NCBI GenBank assembly: GCA_023213395.1
Contig: CM041465.1
Span: 174,971,741-175,035,740 of the forward strand
Direction of reading: 5' to 3'
DNA length: 64,000 nt
DNA from: Cycas panzhihuaensis
Lineage: Eukaryota > Cycadophyta
The position numbers were made by a program, and so were the translations under genes. A model generated the notes under the pieces. It had not been told where the DNA came from, made no database searches, and saw nothing but the letters and a program-made list of their open reading frames with translations. Shown here in pieces: positions 41,185 to 52,440 of this stretch; position 1 is the first letter of the stretch; each line of letters begins with the position of its first letter.

Positions 41185-44100
41185 TGTTTAATGTCTTCAA
41201 TTTGCAATCTTTATGTCTTCAACCTTGGTTTTCATTTCTTCATGCTTTCTTATATGTTAGAATGTGTAAGCCTGTGGCAAATCTGTATCAAGCTGTGTCA
41301 ATCTGAATAAAATTATATCACTTGTAACCTGTAAATCTATTAATATCATGCTTGTCTCCTACAAACAATTAATGTGTAAGTATCTGTAATCATTTGTGAT
41401 CATCAATGACCAACTATGATCATCCACCTATAAAATACTTGTCAAACCATCTCAATCAACCAAATAACCAATCTCAATTTCATAACTTCCACTTGCCATG
41501 TTTTTATGAAGTGTTCTTCTCAACAACTTCATATTTTCATCTATAAAGTTGTAATCAATCATCAACATCTGTCTACCTCTCATCTCATCAATCTCAAGAA
41601 TAAAAATGGTTATTGATGTCCATATAAAACAACAACCATCTACTGAAATACATGGATAACTAACCATTGTAATCTCTAGTTCTCTCGGATGTCTTTCATA
41701 TATGTGATTTATCAACAAACAAAAATAATACTTAGTTATTAGACAAAATGTTGTTACAAGAGTAACATAAAATTTATTGCCTCTCGCATACCAAAATAAC
41801 AACACAATCAATGTGTTGTACAAGAGTAGCTTGTGAAATCTTTTTCTCACCTCGTGTATAAGATAACCTTGTGTGTTTCCTCCATCTGTGCACACATTAG
41901 CAACTTTCTTTAAGCAACCAATAAATATCATCAACATCAACAAATCAATAACCTAAACATACCAACTTTGGGAACAACATGTATCACCTAGCCAAGTCAA
42001 GTTCGTTGTAACAAGGTAATATAAATAGTGTGTTTCCATGCCTCTTATCATACATAGCAAGTCAACTTTCTCACTGACAAACATATATCTGATATATCAG
42101 TTGAATAACCTCAACGATTGATTATGGTGTGCCAAGTAAACAATATATGAGACTTTTCCATGTCTCATAAACAGGTGGAAATTTCAGTCAATCATGACAT
42201 TAATTCTCCAACAAACAAACAACTGGGCGCTTCATCAACATATCAAGTGGTATCATCAATCTCATTCATTCATTCAAATAGGTGTCCAATAAACCAAGTG
42301 ATCATGTCATTTGATTAATAGCTCACTAGATCAAATGTGTTTAATTCCAAGGGGGGTTTTCATCATGTCCAACATATGTAAGATACCCATAATAATTTCA
42401 CATCAAATATATCCCACATCATGAATTTTTCATCAATGAGCTTTAACATATCATCAATGAGCCTTTATGTGTTCACTTTTAAAAGAAACTTGCTTTTTCT
42501 TTCATCATCTATCATCAATATCATCACCATGATCTCATGAACCTTTAAAAACATTAAAATATGCCAAAATAGATCTGAAAAAAGTCATAAAATGCAACTT
42601 TTATGAAGTCAAAACCACTTTGCTCAACTTTACCCATTAAAATCTTTGTCTTCTAATTTCTAAAATATGCCTTATGACTACTCATTTCGACCATTTTGAA
42701 AATTTCTTTCTAATTCAACCAACGGCTCAAAAAATAGACACTTCAGTGAAAATATATGACTGAAAAAGCATCAGTATGTCATGAAAATTTATGTGGTCCT
42801 TAACAAATGACATTTATCCCCCTTTCAGTTGGCCGCCAGTCGCTCAACTTTCTCCATGTGACCATATACTAATGAACTGGGAGCTAAGTCATGGAACTAA
42901 AAAATTATCCAAATTTTATTCAATCAGGTTAAATCCAAAATTGTAAATGCAAAAATATTTCAATTTAGTTTATTGAAATTTAGAGTCCACCCTTAATTGG
43001 ATTTCAACATACTATCAAATCTAATTAAATTTGCTAAACTATATGCAAATTTTTTTATTGTTGTCAAAATTTCAACCCTGTACATAAATTCGACAACTGT
43101 GTATTAGTGTTTCAAGCTCAGCTACTAAGTTTGCAGTTTATACAAGCGAATGTAAATCGATCATTAGGACGTTGAGCAACGAACATCGTTGATCTTTGTT
43201 TCGCTTGTATAAACTGCAAAATTAGTAGCCAAGACACTAAGCAACGAACATAGGCAATGAACGACTATGAAGTAACTCAATGCAGAGATGTTTAGATATG
43301 GCGCAGATGGATATGTCTTGTGTCTCTTCAGTGGTGCTTTGTGTGCTCTGCAGTAGTAATATGATGACAACAATTTTGATCAATATGGTGATAAAATATT
43401 CAATGGGCATCTCAATCAAGAAACAATTATTCTAGCTCAGGCAACAATGGGGGAAACGATATGTCAAGTGGTTTGGATGGCTGCTCAAGTGACGTTTAGA
43501 TCTATAATCAACAACTTGCCTCATACTAGTAATCTCTTAACAGAAGTGGTGATAGAACAAATCCTTAGTTGTATCTACATGTATAAAGAGGGTTCATAAT
43601 ATGCACTTAGCCTCTAATATAACCTGCGGATATCAGTTTCACCTTTACAATATACTGCAACAAATCTACAATATGTAGGTTGCAGTTGGATTTCTCTTGG
43701 TTGTTGAACCTTCATCATCTGTGATCAGCTTTCTCTCTCAGTGATTAATGGTGGTTCCCACAACACATATTCCTCACACATATGCATGTCACAATCTGTC
43801 ATTTGACAAACATCAAAGCCTCTTTAAAATTATTGTTCAGACTTTTTCAAATATTATTTAGTGCCACAATATATTTCACAAAAAATATATAACTAATATT
43901 GACCAACGATCAAAATAATATCATTAAATGCCCAATAATAAATTTTTAAAGCTTGCATGCATCAACCAATAAACACTTGTCAACTTCACATCAAACCCTA
44001 TTTCCATTCATCCATATTTTAAATACCAAATTGTCGTGTTCATACCATCACATGCCAACATACATCTCATTATCTAGTATCATATAATTTTTCATGTCCA

Positions 44101-44649
44101 CATAAATAGGTCATTTTATCATCTTTGAAACCCTAGTTTCATACTTCACATAGTTGCCTGTTATAATTTCGCCATCAAAAATGCCTCACAGTAACAAATT
44201 TTATGTTCACATAAACATACTTTTATAAGTTGTTGCATATTACTAGTACAACCTTGCTACCTATTTTACATACTGATGGGAGTACTGGCTATCATTTCCC
44301 TCTCATAGGATGATCAATCCTTCTTGAGCTATATAACATCTTGAATGCATTTGTTGTTGCTAGTTGTGAGATTTGGTGAGGTGTCTAGTCTCACAAAATC
44401 TCAATCACTTCTGCAGGTGGATGACCTGTACAGGTAAATGTAATTAGCAATAGTTCTCCTCATCTCTTCTTCAACATCATGGTGGACTTGATCAAATCTG
44501 CACATATGTAAACTAGTGCACCACATGCTTAAAATAAATGTCCACAATAAATTCAATAATCAACATACCATGAATCTTGTTGTACTCATCTCGCGCAACT
44601 TTGAATCATCTGTGTGTGAATTCAATCTCCCATATGTGGCTTCATCACT
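41185..44649 (-). other. NA-3 internal region, left part
   Basis: About 3.5 kb, AT-rich. A 163-codon minus frame at 41943-41452 has several hydrophobic stretches (for example LIVLLFWYA and LVTTFCLITKYYFCLLI) but no domain I recognise; it may be chance in AT-rich DNA. A fold-back lies at 43122-43228. The rest shows no gag or pol motif. Confidence 0.5.
43122..43228. repeat. Fold-back (inverted repeat) inside NA-3
   Basis: Arms of 29 bases (43122-43150 and 43200-43228) match at 28 positions, separated by 49 bases. The arm begins CTACTAAGTTTGCAG. Weak further pairing extends outward. Confidence 0.85.
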
Positions 44650-44654
44650 GTATG

Positions 44655-45128
44655 TGAAGTGACCCCTTATAAGTCTGGTCGACTTCTACACATTACTGTG
44701 GCTGACTTCTATTAAGTATTTTGGGTGCACCTCTCCTTGCTTTGGCCGACTTCAATTAGTCCCAGTTTTTGCATCTATAAATAGGGACTTTTGAGGTCAC
44801 TTCCCATCATCATTTTGTGCAAGTTTTTCCTCTCATTTTTGGCCTTGGGTAGCTACAGATTTTCGGCCTTAGTGCCACATATCTGAGGAGGATTTCTACC
44901 TCGAAGGGCTTGGTGACCATTACAGGTTGTACTAGTACTTTTGAACTTCTATTTTATACTTTGTATCGATTTGACATAATCTTTTCAGTAATTGTAATTG
45001 ATTTATACTTGGAGATATACTTTTATTTGGTATTTTCATATAAGAAATTGCCAGTTGTATTCTATTATCTATCAAATTGCTTTATTTTGTCATACTTCTA
45101 TGTCATTTTGGGAGAAAAAACCGTTACA
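44655..45128 (+). repeat. Chr-1 5' LTR
   Basis: 474 bp, TGAAGTGACCCC to CCGTTACA. TATAAATA at 44776-44783. The U3 carries three related motifs: GTCGACTTCTA, GCTGACTTCTATT and GGCCGACTTCAATT (44744). Confidence 0.93.
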
Positions 45129-45130
45129 AA

Positions 45131-45142
45131 TGGTATCAGAGC
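45131..45142 (+). other. Chr-1 primer-binding site
   Basis: TGGTATCAGAGC, exact match to the initiator-Met tRNA site, two bases after the LTR. Confidence 0.95.
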
Positions 45143-45263
45143 TTCATTCCGAAGTGGGATTTTAAAAAGATTTTTTACCAAGGGGAAGGAAATTTTGACC
45201 CACCCTCCCACTCGAGAAAGTCGAAAAGGATTGAGACGGAATTGAGATCCAGGAAAATCAAAA

Positions 45264-46350
45264 TGCCGAGTAGAATGTCGAGATCCCAAGAGTGTGAGGA
45301 ACAAATAGCAGAAACCATGATAGAAGTCATGCAGGAACTTATACAACAAATCAAGAACCTTAATGTAAGGTCAGAAAAACATGAAATAGCCCAACCGAAA
45401 ATAGAACAAAACCAGGATTTAGATCAAGATATAGACCAACCAAACCAAGATGGTAGATTTAATGAAAGATTCGTTTTTCAACGAAGAAACATGAGACCAT
45501 AGGGAATCCCAACGAATACGAAGGCACTGTAGAAATTTGATCCAAAACAAATGTGGGACATAAGAGCATGACTACTCCAAATGGAAACATACTTCGCAGT
45601 TACCCAGACGCCAAAGATGGAGATGGTTCCCATCGCCTCCCTGCATCTATATGGACGAGCCCTAAACTGATATTATTGGTGGAAAAAGATGCTAGGATCA
45701 CAGCAACAAGAATGGAAAAACTTCTGAGCAACCATTATAAATCAATACGAAGACTCGTGGGCCATGGACTATTTCGCCCAACTAACAAGATTACAATAGA
45801 CCGAATTCGTTCGAGAATATACGGAATAGTTCCAAATGCTACAATGCATAATCACATCAAGTATTCCCCAAGAATGCCTCAGGGATATATGGTCTTAAGG
45901 CACCTATAAGATTCAGTGTGCTATTGCAACAACACGGAGCATTGGAAGAAATTATAAAACATGCCAGATGTGTCAAAGTTAAATTCAAAGAAACCACGCC
46001 AACTTATGTGCGCAGAACAGATATGACACCACTGCCTATTGCAAACTAGAATAGATCAGGAGTTAAATCAGTTGCCCCTCTTGCAATCAAGAGTACAAAG
46101 GAAAATCCTACACATGAGGAACACATAAAGAAAGGCACCTGCTTCAAATGCAAAGGAAAATGCAACAAGGAGCACCGGTGCCCAAGAAAGAAGGTATTCA
46201 TGTTAAATAACGAAGAACTAGAGATACTAGAACAAACGGAAGACGACGCAGTCCCAAATCAAGAAGACAACAATGAACAAGTCGAAGCCAAATTTGATGA
46301 GTTATTGAAAGTCAATACAAAGAATGTTCAAATTTCTCTATAGGCTATAA
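45264..46350 (+). pseudogene. gag: Chr-1 gag
   Basis: Opens at ATG 45264 (MPSRMSRSQECEEQ). The N-terminal frame runs to a stop at 45500; capsid residues continue in the same frame with stops (FDPKQMWDIRA near 45539, METYFAVTQTPK near 45580, and FAQLTRLQ near 45771). A zinc knuckle near 46140 reads CFKCKGKCNKEHRC, the short chromovirus form. Stops are numerous. Frame 45553-45909 is an alternative phase and not the protein. Confidence 0.85.
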
Positions 46351-46379
46351 CAGGACAAAGTACGACACCTCGAGCACTA

Positions 46380-46760
46380 TGATTCGAAGGGATGTTGAAA
46401 AGAACCCCAATAGCGGTGTTGGTGGATAATGGAAGCACCCACAACTTTATCAACAGACCAACAACTTACAAGCTAAGAATAAAGGTGGAACCATTAAAAA
46501 CCTTCCAAATTCAATTGCTAACGAGAAGACAGTGCCTTGATGAGGATTCTACAGGAACATCAACTTGAAAATCGGTGAGTATCCCCTGAATTCCAACATG
46601 TTTACGATGCTGATAGGAGGAGTTGATGTAGTCCTAGGGGTACAGTGGTTGCAGACATTAGAGAATATAGTTACCAACTACATGACCAGGGTCGTGTGCT
46701 TCCGAGTAAACAGCACAAAATACTACGGGGACCAAAAAATCCACCAACGCAACTAGTGTC
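46380..46760 (+). pseudogene. pol: Chr-1 protease
   Basis: The box VLVDNGSTHNF (near 46411-46445) keeps the catalytic Asp but has Asn for Ser. A frameshift near 46540 leads to frame 46565-46756 ([20 protein letters not shown]), the protease C-terminal region with the usual DVVLG-X-QWL motif. Confidence 0.85.
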
Positions 46761-48210
46761 GTCTCATAGGATGGAAAAAATCATGCGAAAAAAAACACCC
46801 ACATACATAGTATCATGCCACAAGATCAAAATCCAAAAAACTCTAACGGAAATCCAACACATCTTAGATGACTATAAACAAGTATTCGAAGAACCAAAAG
46901 GGCTACCTCCAACAAGAGAAACGCAGCACGCGATTGATTTAGTTCCAGGAGTGGCGCCAGTGAACATAAGGCCGTATAGGCACCCATACCACATGAGGAA
47001 AGAGATCAAGAACATAATCAAAGAATTACTTGCACAAGGCCATATTCAAAGCAGCATAAGTCCATTCGCATCTCCAGTGGTAATCATCCCCAAGAAAGAT
47101 GGGACAGTCAGAATGTGCGTAGATTACAGAGAATTAAACAAGTTAACTATAAAGAACAAATACCTTATTCCCAAGATCGACGACTTGTTGGACGAAATAC
47201 ATGGGGCAAAATAGTTTTCCAAGATCGGCCTCCGATCTGGATACAATCAGATTCGGATAAAAGAGGAAGATGTCCACAAAACAGCCTTCAGAACTCACGA
47301 GGGACTATTCAAGTTCAAAGTGATGCCTTTTGGGCTAACCAATGCTCCAGCAACATTTCATGCCTCCATGAATTCCACATTCAAGGAATTTTTAAGGAAA
47401 TTTGTACTAATTTTTTTCGATGACATCCTCATCTACAACAAATCATGGAACGAACATTTGGAGCACCTGAGATTAGTCCTACAAGTCTTAGCAAAGGGAT
47501 TATTTTGTGCGAACACGAAAAAATGCTTATTTGGCCAACAGGAACTCGAATACCTTGGGCATATAATTAGTCCGGAAGGAATCAAGGTTGACCCCAAAAA
47601 TGTCCAAGCAATAGTAGATTGGCCAGCACCAAGGAACGTCATAGGGGTTCGCAGTTTTCTAGGAGCAACAGGGTATCTCAGGAAATTCATAAAAGGATAT
47701 ACCAACATAGTAGCTCCACCAACGGCCCTAACCAAGAAGGACGCTTTCGCATGGAACGAAATGGCCAACAGTGCCTTTGAAGAACTTAAGGACGCAATGT
47801 TAAGAGCACTAGTCCTAGCAATCCCAGATTTCTTAAAACCTTTCATCTTGGAATACGATGCATCAGGGTTTGGCATAGGAGTCGTTCTATTACAAGACGA
47901 AAGACTAATAGCATACGAAAGTATGAAACTGAACAACAGAGAAAAGTTAAAGCCCATTTACAACAAAGAAATGCTAGCGATAATGCACGCGATCCACCAA
48001 TGGAGACAATACTTGCTTGGGAGCCCTTTTCAGATACAGATCGACCACGACAATCTTAAGTACTTTTTAAATCAAAATACACTATCAGACGAACAACAAA
48101 AGTGGTTGAGCAAACTACAATCATTTAATTTCTCTATCATATACAAAAAGGGCAAAGACAATGTCATAGCGGACGCCCTCTCAAGGATCCCAGAAGAATA
48201 TCACAAGTAG
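46761..48210 (+). pseudogene. pol: Chr-1 reverse transcriptase and RNase H, nearly intact
   Basis: One reading frame from 46645 to 48210 with a single stop, TAG at 47212-47214. [17 protein letters not shown] near 46972, [19 protein letters not shown] near 47080, then the first catalytic motif reads FSKIGLRSGY with Gly (codon 47227-47229) where Asp is needed. The second box is IFFDDILIYN near 47410. LGHIISPEGIKVDP and FLGATGYLRKFI mark the connection. RNase H has LEYDASGFGIGVVL, NKEMLAIMHAI and DALSRIPEE near the end. Probably inactive because of the Gly. Confidence 0.92.
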
Positions 48211-49006
48211 CGAGCACTAAAAACGATGTCAGGGGCTACCCCAGTATGACACGAAACATTAATGGAGGAATACAACAACGATCTGAAATACAAGCAGTTG
48301 ATAGATAAAACAAGTGAGGATAAAATTAGCTTGTATAAGATACAGTAGGGAGTAATACTTAGGAAAGGAAAGATCTGTGTTCCAAGAAAATCAACACTAA
48401 AGGACACAATATTACAAGAAGCTCACTCCACATCGATAACAGGCCACACAGGGATCAACAAGATATACAGGAAGATAAGAGCTTCTTTTTATTGGAAAGG
48501 ATTAAAAACGGACGTTCAAAAGATTGTGGCAGAATGCGATACTTGCCAGAGGAATAGGATTGAATGCATAATCCCAGAACAAAAATGGGATGAAATATCC
48601 ATGGACTTCATAACAGGATTATTCTGTTCAGAAGGAAAAGGATGCAATCCTAGTGATGGTAGATCGCCTTACCAAATATAACCACTTCAGAGGGTTGAAA
48701 TAAACAGCAAAGGCCAGCGAAGTTGTAGAACTGTACATGAAGGAGATCCATCGTTTACATGGGTTCCCAAAGGCAATCGTAAGTGACTGTGACCCAAAGT
48801 TTACTAGTAAATTTTAGCAAGATCTCTTCAAAGTCGCAGGTACAAAACTCAAGATGAGCACAGCATACCACCCACAAACAGATGGGCAAACAGAGATCAT
48901 CAACAAATGCTTAGAGGGATACTTGAGGAACTTCTGCTCGGACAATAAAAAATAATGGCACCAATGGTTGCACTTAGCAGAATGGTGGTACAACACCACT
49001 TATCAT
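48211..49006 (+). pseudogene. pol: Chr-1 integrase, N-terminal part and core up to Cop-4
   Basis: The zinc-binding region has AHSTSITGHTGINK near 48424 and CDTCQRNR near 48538. Catalytic Asp 1 (ISMDFITG near 48598), Asp 2 (VSDCDPKFTS near 48780) and Glu ([13 protein letters not shown] near 48871) are all recognisable. Frameshift near 48650; stops near 48817 (TAG for Trp) and 48952. WWYNTTYHSS (48984 to the boundary) is interrupted by Cop-4; the next residues (STKMTSF) lie at 56136. Confidence 0.9.
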
Positions 49007-49011
49007 TCCTC

Positions 49012-49591
49012 TGTTAAACCTTATGTTTAAATGTTAAGTGAATGTACTTTTATTTTTCATGTAATATATGCACTTTATACTTTAGGGGTGACTTATCACT
49101 TAAGTGATAAAGTGCACACCCACATTCTTTCTAGTGACACAACGTTGTCACTAAAGGGTCAATGGACCCTCATGCACCTTTTTGAGTAATCCAAGTGATG
49201 TATCTTGGATGTTTGACACTTGTCAAACATCCAAGGCCTTAGGTGAGGATCCAAGCACTTTTGCTCATGATCCAAGTCATGTATCTTGGATGTTTGACAC
49301 TTGTCAAACATCCAAGGCCTTAGGTCTCTCATTTCACTCTATATAAAGAGACCTCTCCTCATTGTCTCATAAGGAGAGTTGGAGTTGTATTGTTATGCTA
49401 TCAGTTTGCTAATCAAAATTTGTTTTCTTCTTGGGAGGTTGGACCAATTCCAACTCCACATATTGGGTATCATTTTCTCTTGCTCCTATTTCTCTTTGTG
49501 CTCTTTATGCTTTCATGCTTTCATGCATTTATAGTATTGTGATTGTACTTATGATCTTGGGATTAATATGGCCTAATGCCCATTTTCCACA
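49012..49591 (+). repeat. Cop-4 5' LTR
   Basis: 580 bp, TGTTAAACC to TTTCCACA. TATATAAAG near 49340. Palindromes at 49093-49110, 49204-49235 and 49285-49316. Confidence 0.95.
49093..49316. promoter_or_regulatory. Palindrome cluster in Cop-4 U3
   Basis: An 18 bp palindrome (49093-49110) and two copies, 81 bases apart, of a 32 bp palindrome with arms CTTGGATGTTTGACA and a CT centre (49204-49235 and 49285-49316). The same set occurs in the 3' LTR (55742-55773 and 55823-55854). Cop-1 has one shorter copy. TTGAC/GTCAA cores suggest WRKY-type binding; this is inferred. Confidence 0.65.
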
Positions 49592-49592
49592 T

Positions 49593-49606
49593 TTGGTATC
49601 GAGCCT
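49593..49606 (+). other. Cop-4 primer-binding site
   Basis: TTGGTATCGAGCC follows the LTR; it is the initiator-Met PBS TGGTATCAGAGCC lacking the A of CAG. Confidence 0.8.
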
Positions 49607-51445
49607 TAAGGTCTCTGTTTAAGCAATCATAGCTTTTTTTTCTCTGTCATTTTGTTTTTGAGGAAATCTCTTGACAGATGAGCACTCACCAAGTCAAAGC
49701 CAGCTTCATGCCAACTCATCATCATCACTGCCGACTCAAGATTCATTCCAAATTGCCTAGCACACGTCCAAATTGTTGCAAATGCAACCGGTCATTAGCC
49801 TAGTCAGGCTCGGTTCCGGACATTCAAAGTCGCCAACTCGGCTCTTCCTCACCGAGTTAGCACGATCCACTTTAATCGCCCGAAGACTTGATCACCGCCA
49901 ACTAAGCGATCTAGCATTGCGATTTTCATTAAGCACACAAGATACACTTGGATGCCGAGCTCTGCAGCTCGGCTCTTAGGCCTGAGTCGCCATCAAGAAT
50001 CGCCAACTCGGATCCACATCGCTATCCAACATTTTCCAAAGAAGTCGCCAAGACACTCTTCAAGTGCCAAATCAGCACACATTTAGTCGCCAAATCGGCA
50101 CACTTTCAAGTGCCAAATCGGCCTACGATTGGCTGTCCAAATCAGCACACATTCACCGCCAACTCAAAGTGATTTCAGCACATTCAAGGTCGCCAACTCA
50201 AGAATATTCCAAGACATTCGGTCGCCAACTCAAGAAGATATTGAAGACATTCGGTCGCCAACTCAAGACTATTCCGGCACATTCGCTTCAACTCTCAAGA
50301 ATATTCCAAAGACATTCGGTCGCCAACTCAGCAGTGGAAATTCAAATATCTTTTTTAGCATATTTTGATCAATATGCTCATGTGAATTCTCTTTTAAAAG
50401 ATTTTAAGAGATTTTTTTTTAAATTTCTTAAGGGGGGAAATTTTTTAAAAAAAGACTTGAAGTCTTTATAGCTGGGCCTACTTAAAGTTTTCTTTACATT
50501 GGCACTCTTGATTCTCAAAAAGTACTTGTGTACTTACTGTTTTAAGCTTTTTTTAGCACACTTTCATGCTATTAAAGCATCATTGAACTTAATTATTGTG
50601 ATCAAGAGGAATATTTTCATTGTAAAGGTGAAGAAATTACCACCTAACTTCAATTTTTGGCACCTTGCATGGTGACCTTGACCTTCTTCAGTTCAAAAAG
50701 GAAGGCTCATTGTGAAAAGTAATAAAATCACCTTTTTCTTGTTGGATTGTTGAGACATTTTAAGTCTCAACAAATTGTGGAGTTTGTGTTGGACTTTGGA
50801 GCAACTTCTTGAGTACATTTCATCATTTCATCGATTTTGGAGCTTAAAAGGAACCCTCTTTTCTTTGTCATCAAAGGTTCCTTACATCTTTGTTTTAAGT
50901 ACTCAAAGTACTTTATCATTGTACTCAAGCATACATAGCACCTCACTTGGATCTAAAGCACTTGAAATCTGCTTTGTGCTCATTCTTTGTAAGCCAAAAG
51001 GCATAAAAATATCCAAGTAAGAAGATTCACTTACACTTGTTTAAAAGTGAATTTAAAATCTGTTGGAGAGGCTCGAAAAGGTTCAAACCTTGCCTCTGAA
51101 TTAACCTTAAGCTTGGTGCATTCCCTAGGGGACCAACCGACTGCAGTCGATTACACGACAATTAAGGTTGCTTGAGGGAAAGGAGGTTCGAAAAGGGTGT
51201 TATTGGGTACATGAATCCTGTGGAAAGCATGGTACGTCCATGCGGATCAACCCTACCGCCTTGTCCTAGATTTAACTTGGTCCTCCACCTCATTAGCGAG
51301 TCCTCCGCCTCTCTTCACCCCATTGGTTGTTGGATCTTCTTGTAAGATCAGGACTAGTGGTGTTGTTTGAAGGTGGGTCTTAAGCGACAAAGCTTTTGAA
51401 GTTTCCAAGTTATCTGCTAGCTTCAAGTGTTACTCAAGTGGAAAG
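49607..51445 (+). other. Cop-4 leader with GTCGCCAACTC repeats
   Basis: About 1.8 kb. Between about 49770 and 50340 the motif GTCGCCAACTC or close variants recurs about a dozen times, followed by 'aagaatattcc' and 'aagacattcg' in the later units (period about 36-40 bases). Short frames here read through the repeat. The second half matches the Cop-1 leader. Confidence 0.7.
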
Positions 51446-52440
51446 ATGGTCGCCATAAATATGCTTAATGCTTGTACCATAAGGCTAGCAGGGGCAATCA
51501 AATTATCAAGAATGGAAAAGAATCACAAAAATCTCTTGATAATGAATGAGTTAAGGATATGTTTCGAAGAATCCCCAATCCTACACTTGTGGTTAATGAT
51601 AATCAACCCGCACTGTGGATGTTCAACTTGTTCTTTGCATGGGAGGCCAAAGACGAAATTGCCTTGGCTTTCATTCGTATGGTTGTGGACATACATGTAG
51701 ACCAAAATATTATACACTATCTTCTAAAGAAGCATGGGACACCTTGTCGTCTTTGTATGAAAGGCGAGATGAAGCTCGCATTTTGATGATAAAAGCTAAA
51801 TTGTACTCCATCAAATTTGTAAGGCCAATGTCGGCATTCATGTCCTCTGTTAAGGAGGTTTATAATGAATTAACTACTTTAGGTAGTCCAGCTACAAGAG
51901 ATGAAATCATAGCCTCCATCACAAAAGCATTGCCAAAGGACTACAACGGCTTTATATCATCAACTACACGAGATGGTTCACTAAGGGGATGATCAATCAA
52001 CTTGAAAGCTTATTGCTTCAAGAAGAACAAATTTATGCTAAGGATAATGAAGAACCATCTACATCAGGTGCTTTCACAGCAAAGGCCAAGACAAATCAAA
52101 ATCCAAAGCGCATTCACAAAGCGGTTTGGAAATATGAACATTGGATCTTCCAAATCCAATGTCGTATGCCATTATTGTGGCATTCCCGCCACATTGCACC
52201 CGAGTGCGAGAAAAGCAAGCAGATCTTCAAAAAGGCAATGACCACGTGGTCAAAGACAACAGCAGCCACGATATCAGTTTCAACAAAGGTTCCAATCAAA
52301 TCGTGATTCCCCCTCGACCAAATCGAGATGCCTATCGAGGAGGTCCACAAGGAGGGGGGGGTCAAAGAAGTGGCTACCAACGCCATTATAATCAGTTTGC
52401 CAATGACGACAAACTACTTTGTGCATACCAATCATCCAAG
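51446..52440 (+). pseudogene. gag: Cop-4 gag, frameshifted
   Basis: Begins at ATG 51446 (MVAINMLNACTIRLAG) as in Cop-1, then shifts among three frames. Capsid blocks are LSSLYERRDEARILMIKAKL near 51740, FVRPMSAFMSSVKEVYNEL near 51810 and GSPATRDEIIASITKALPKDY near 51885. The knuckle region near 52160 keeps VCHYCG, then frameshifts. A Gly/Arg-rich stretch (YRGGPQGGGGQRSGYQ) precedes protease near 52330. Confidence 0.85.

Noticed and set aside
45553-45909. 118-codon ORF in Chr-1 gag
   Set aside because: Wrong phase; the capsid residues are in another frame that carries stops.
49948-50471. Several short ORFs with repeats of SPTQ or RQL residues in the Cop-4 leader
   Set aside because: They are translations of the GTCGCCAACTC minisatellite in different frames.
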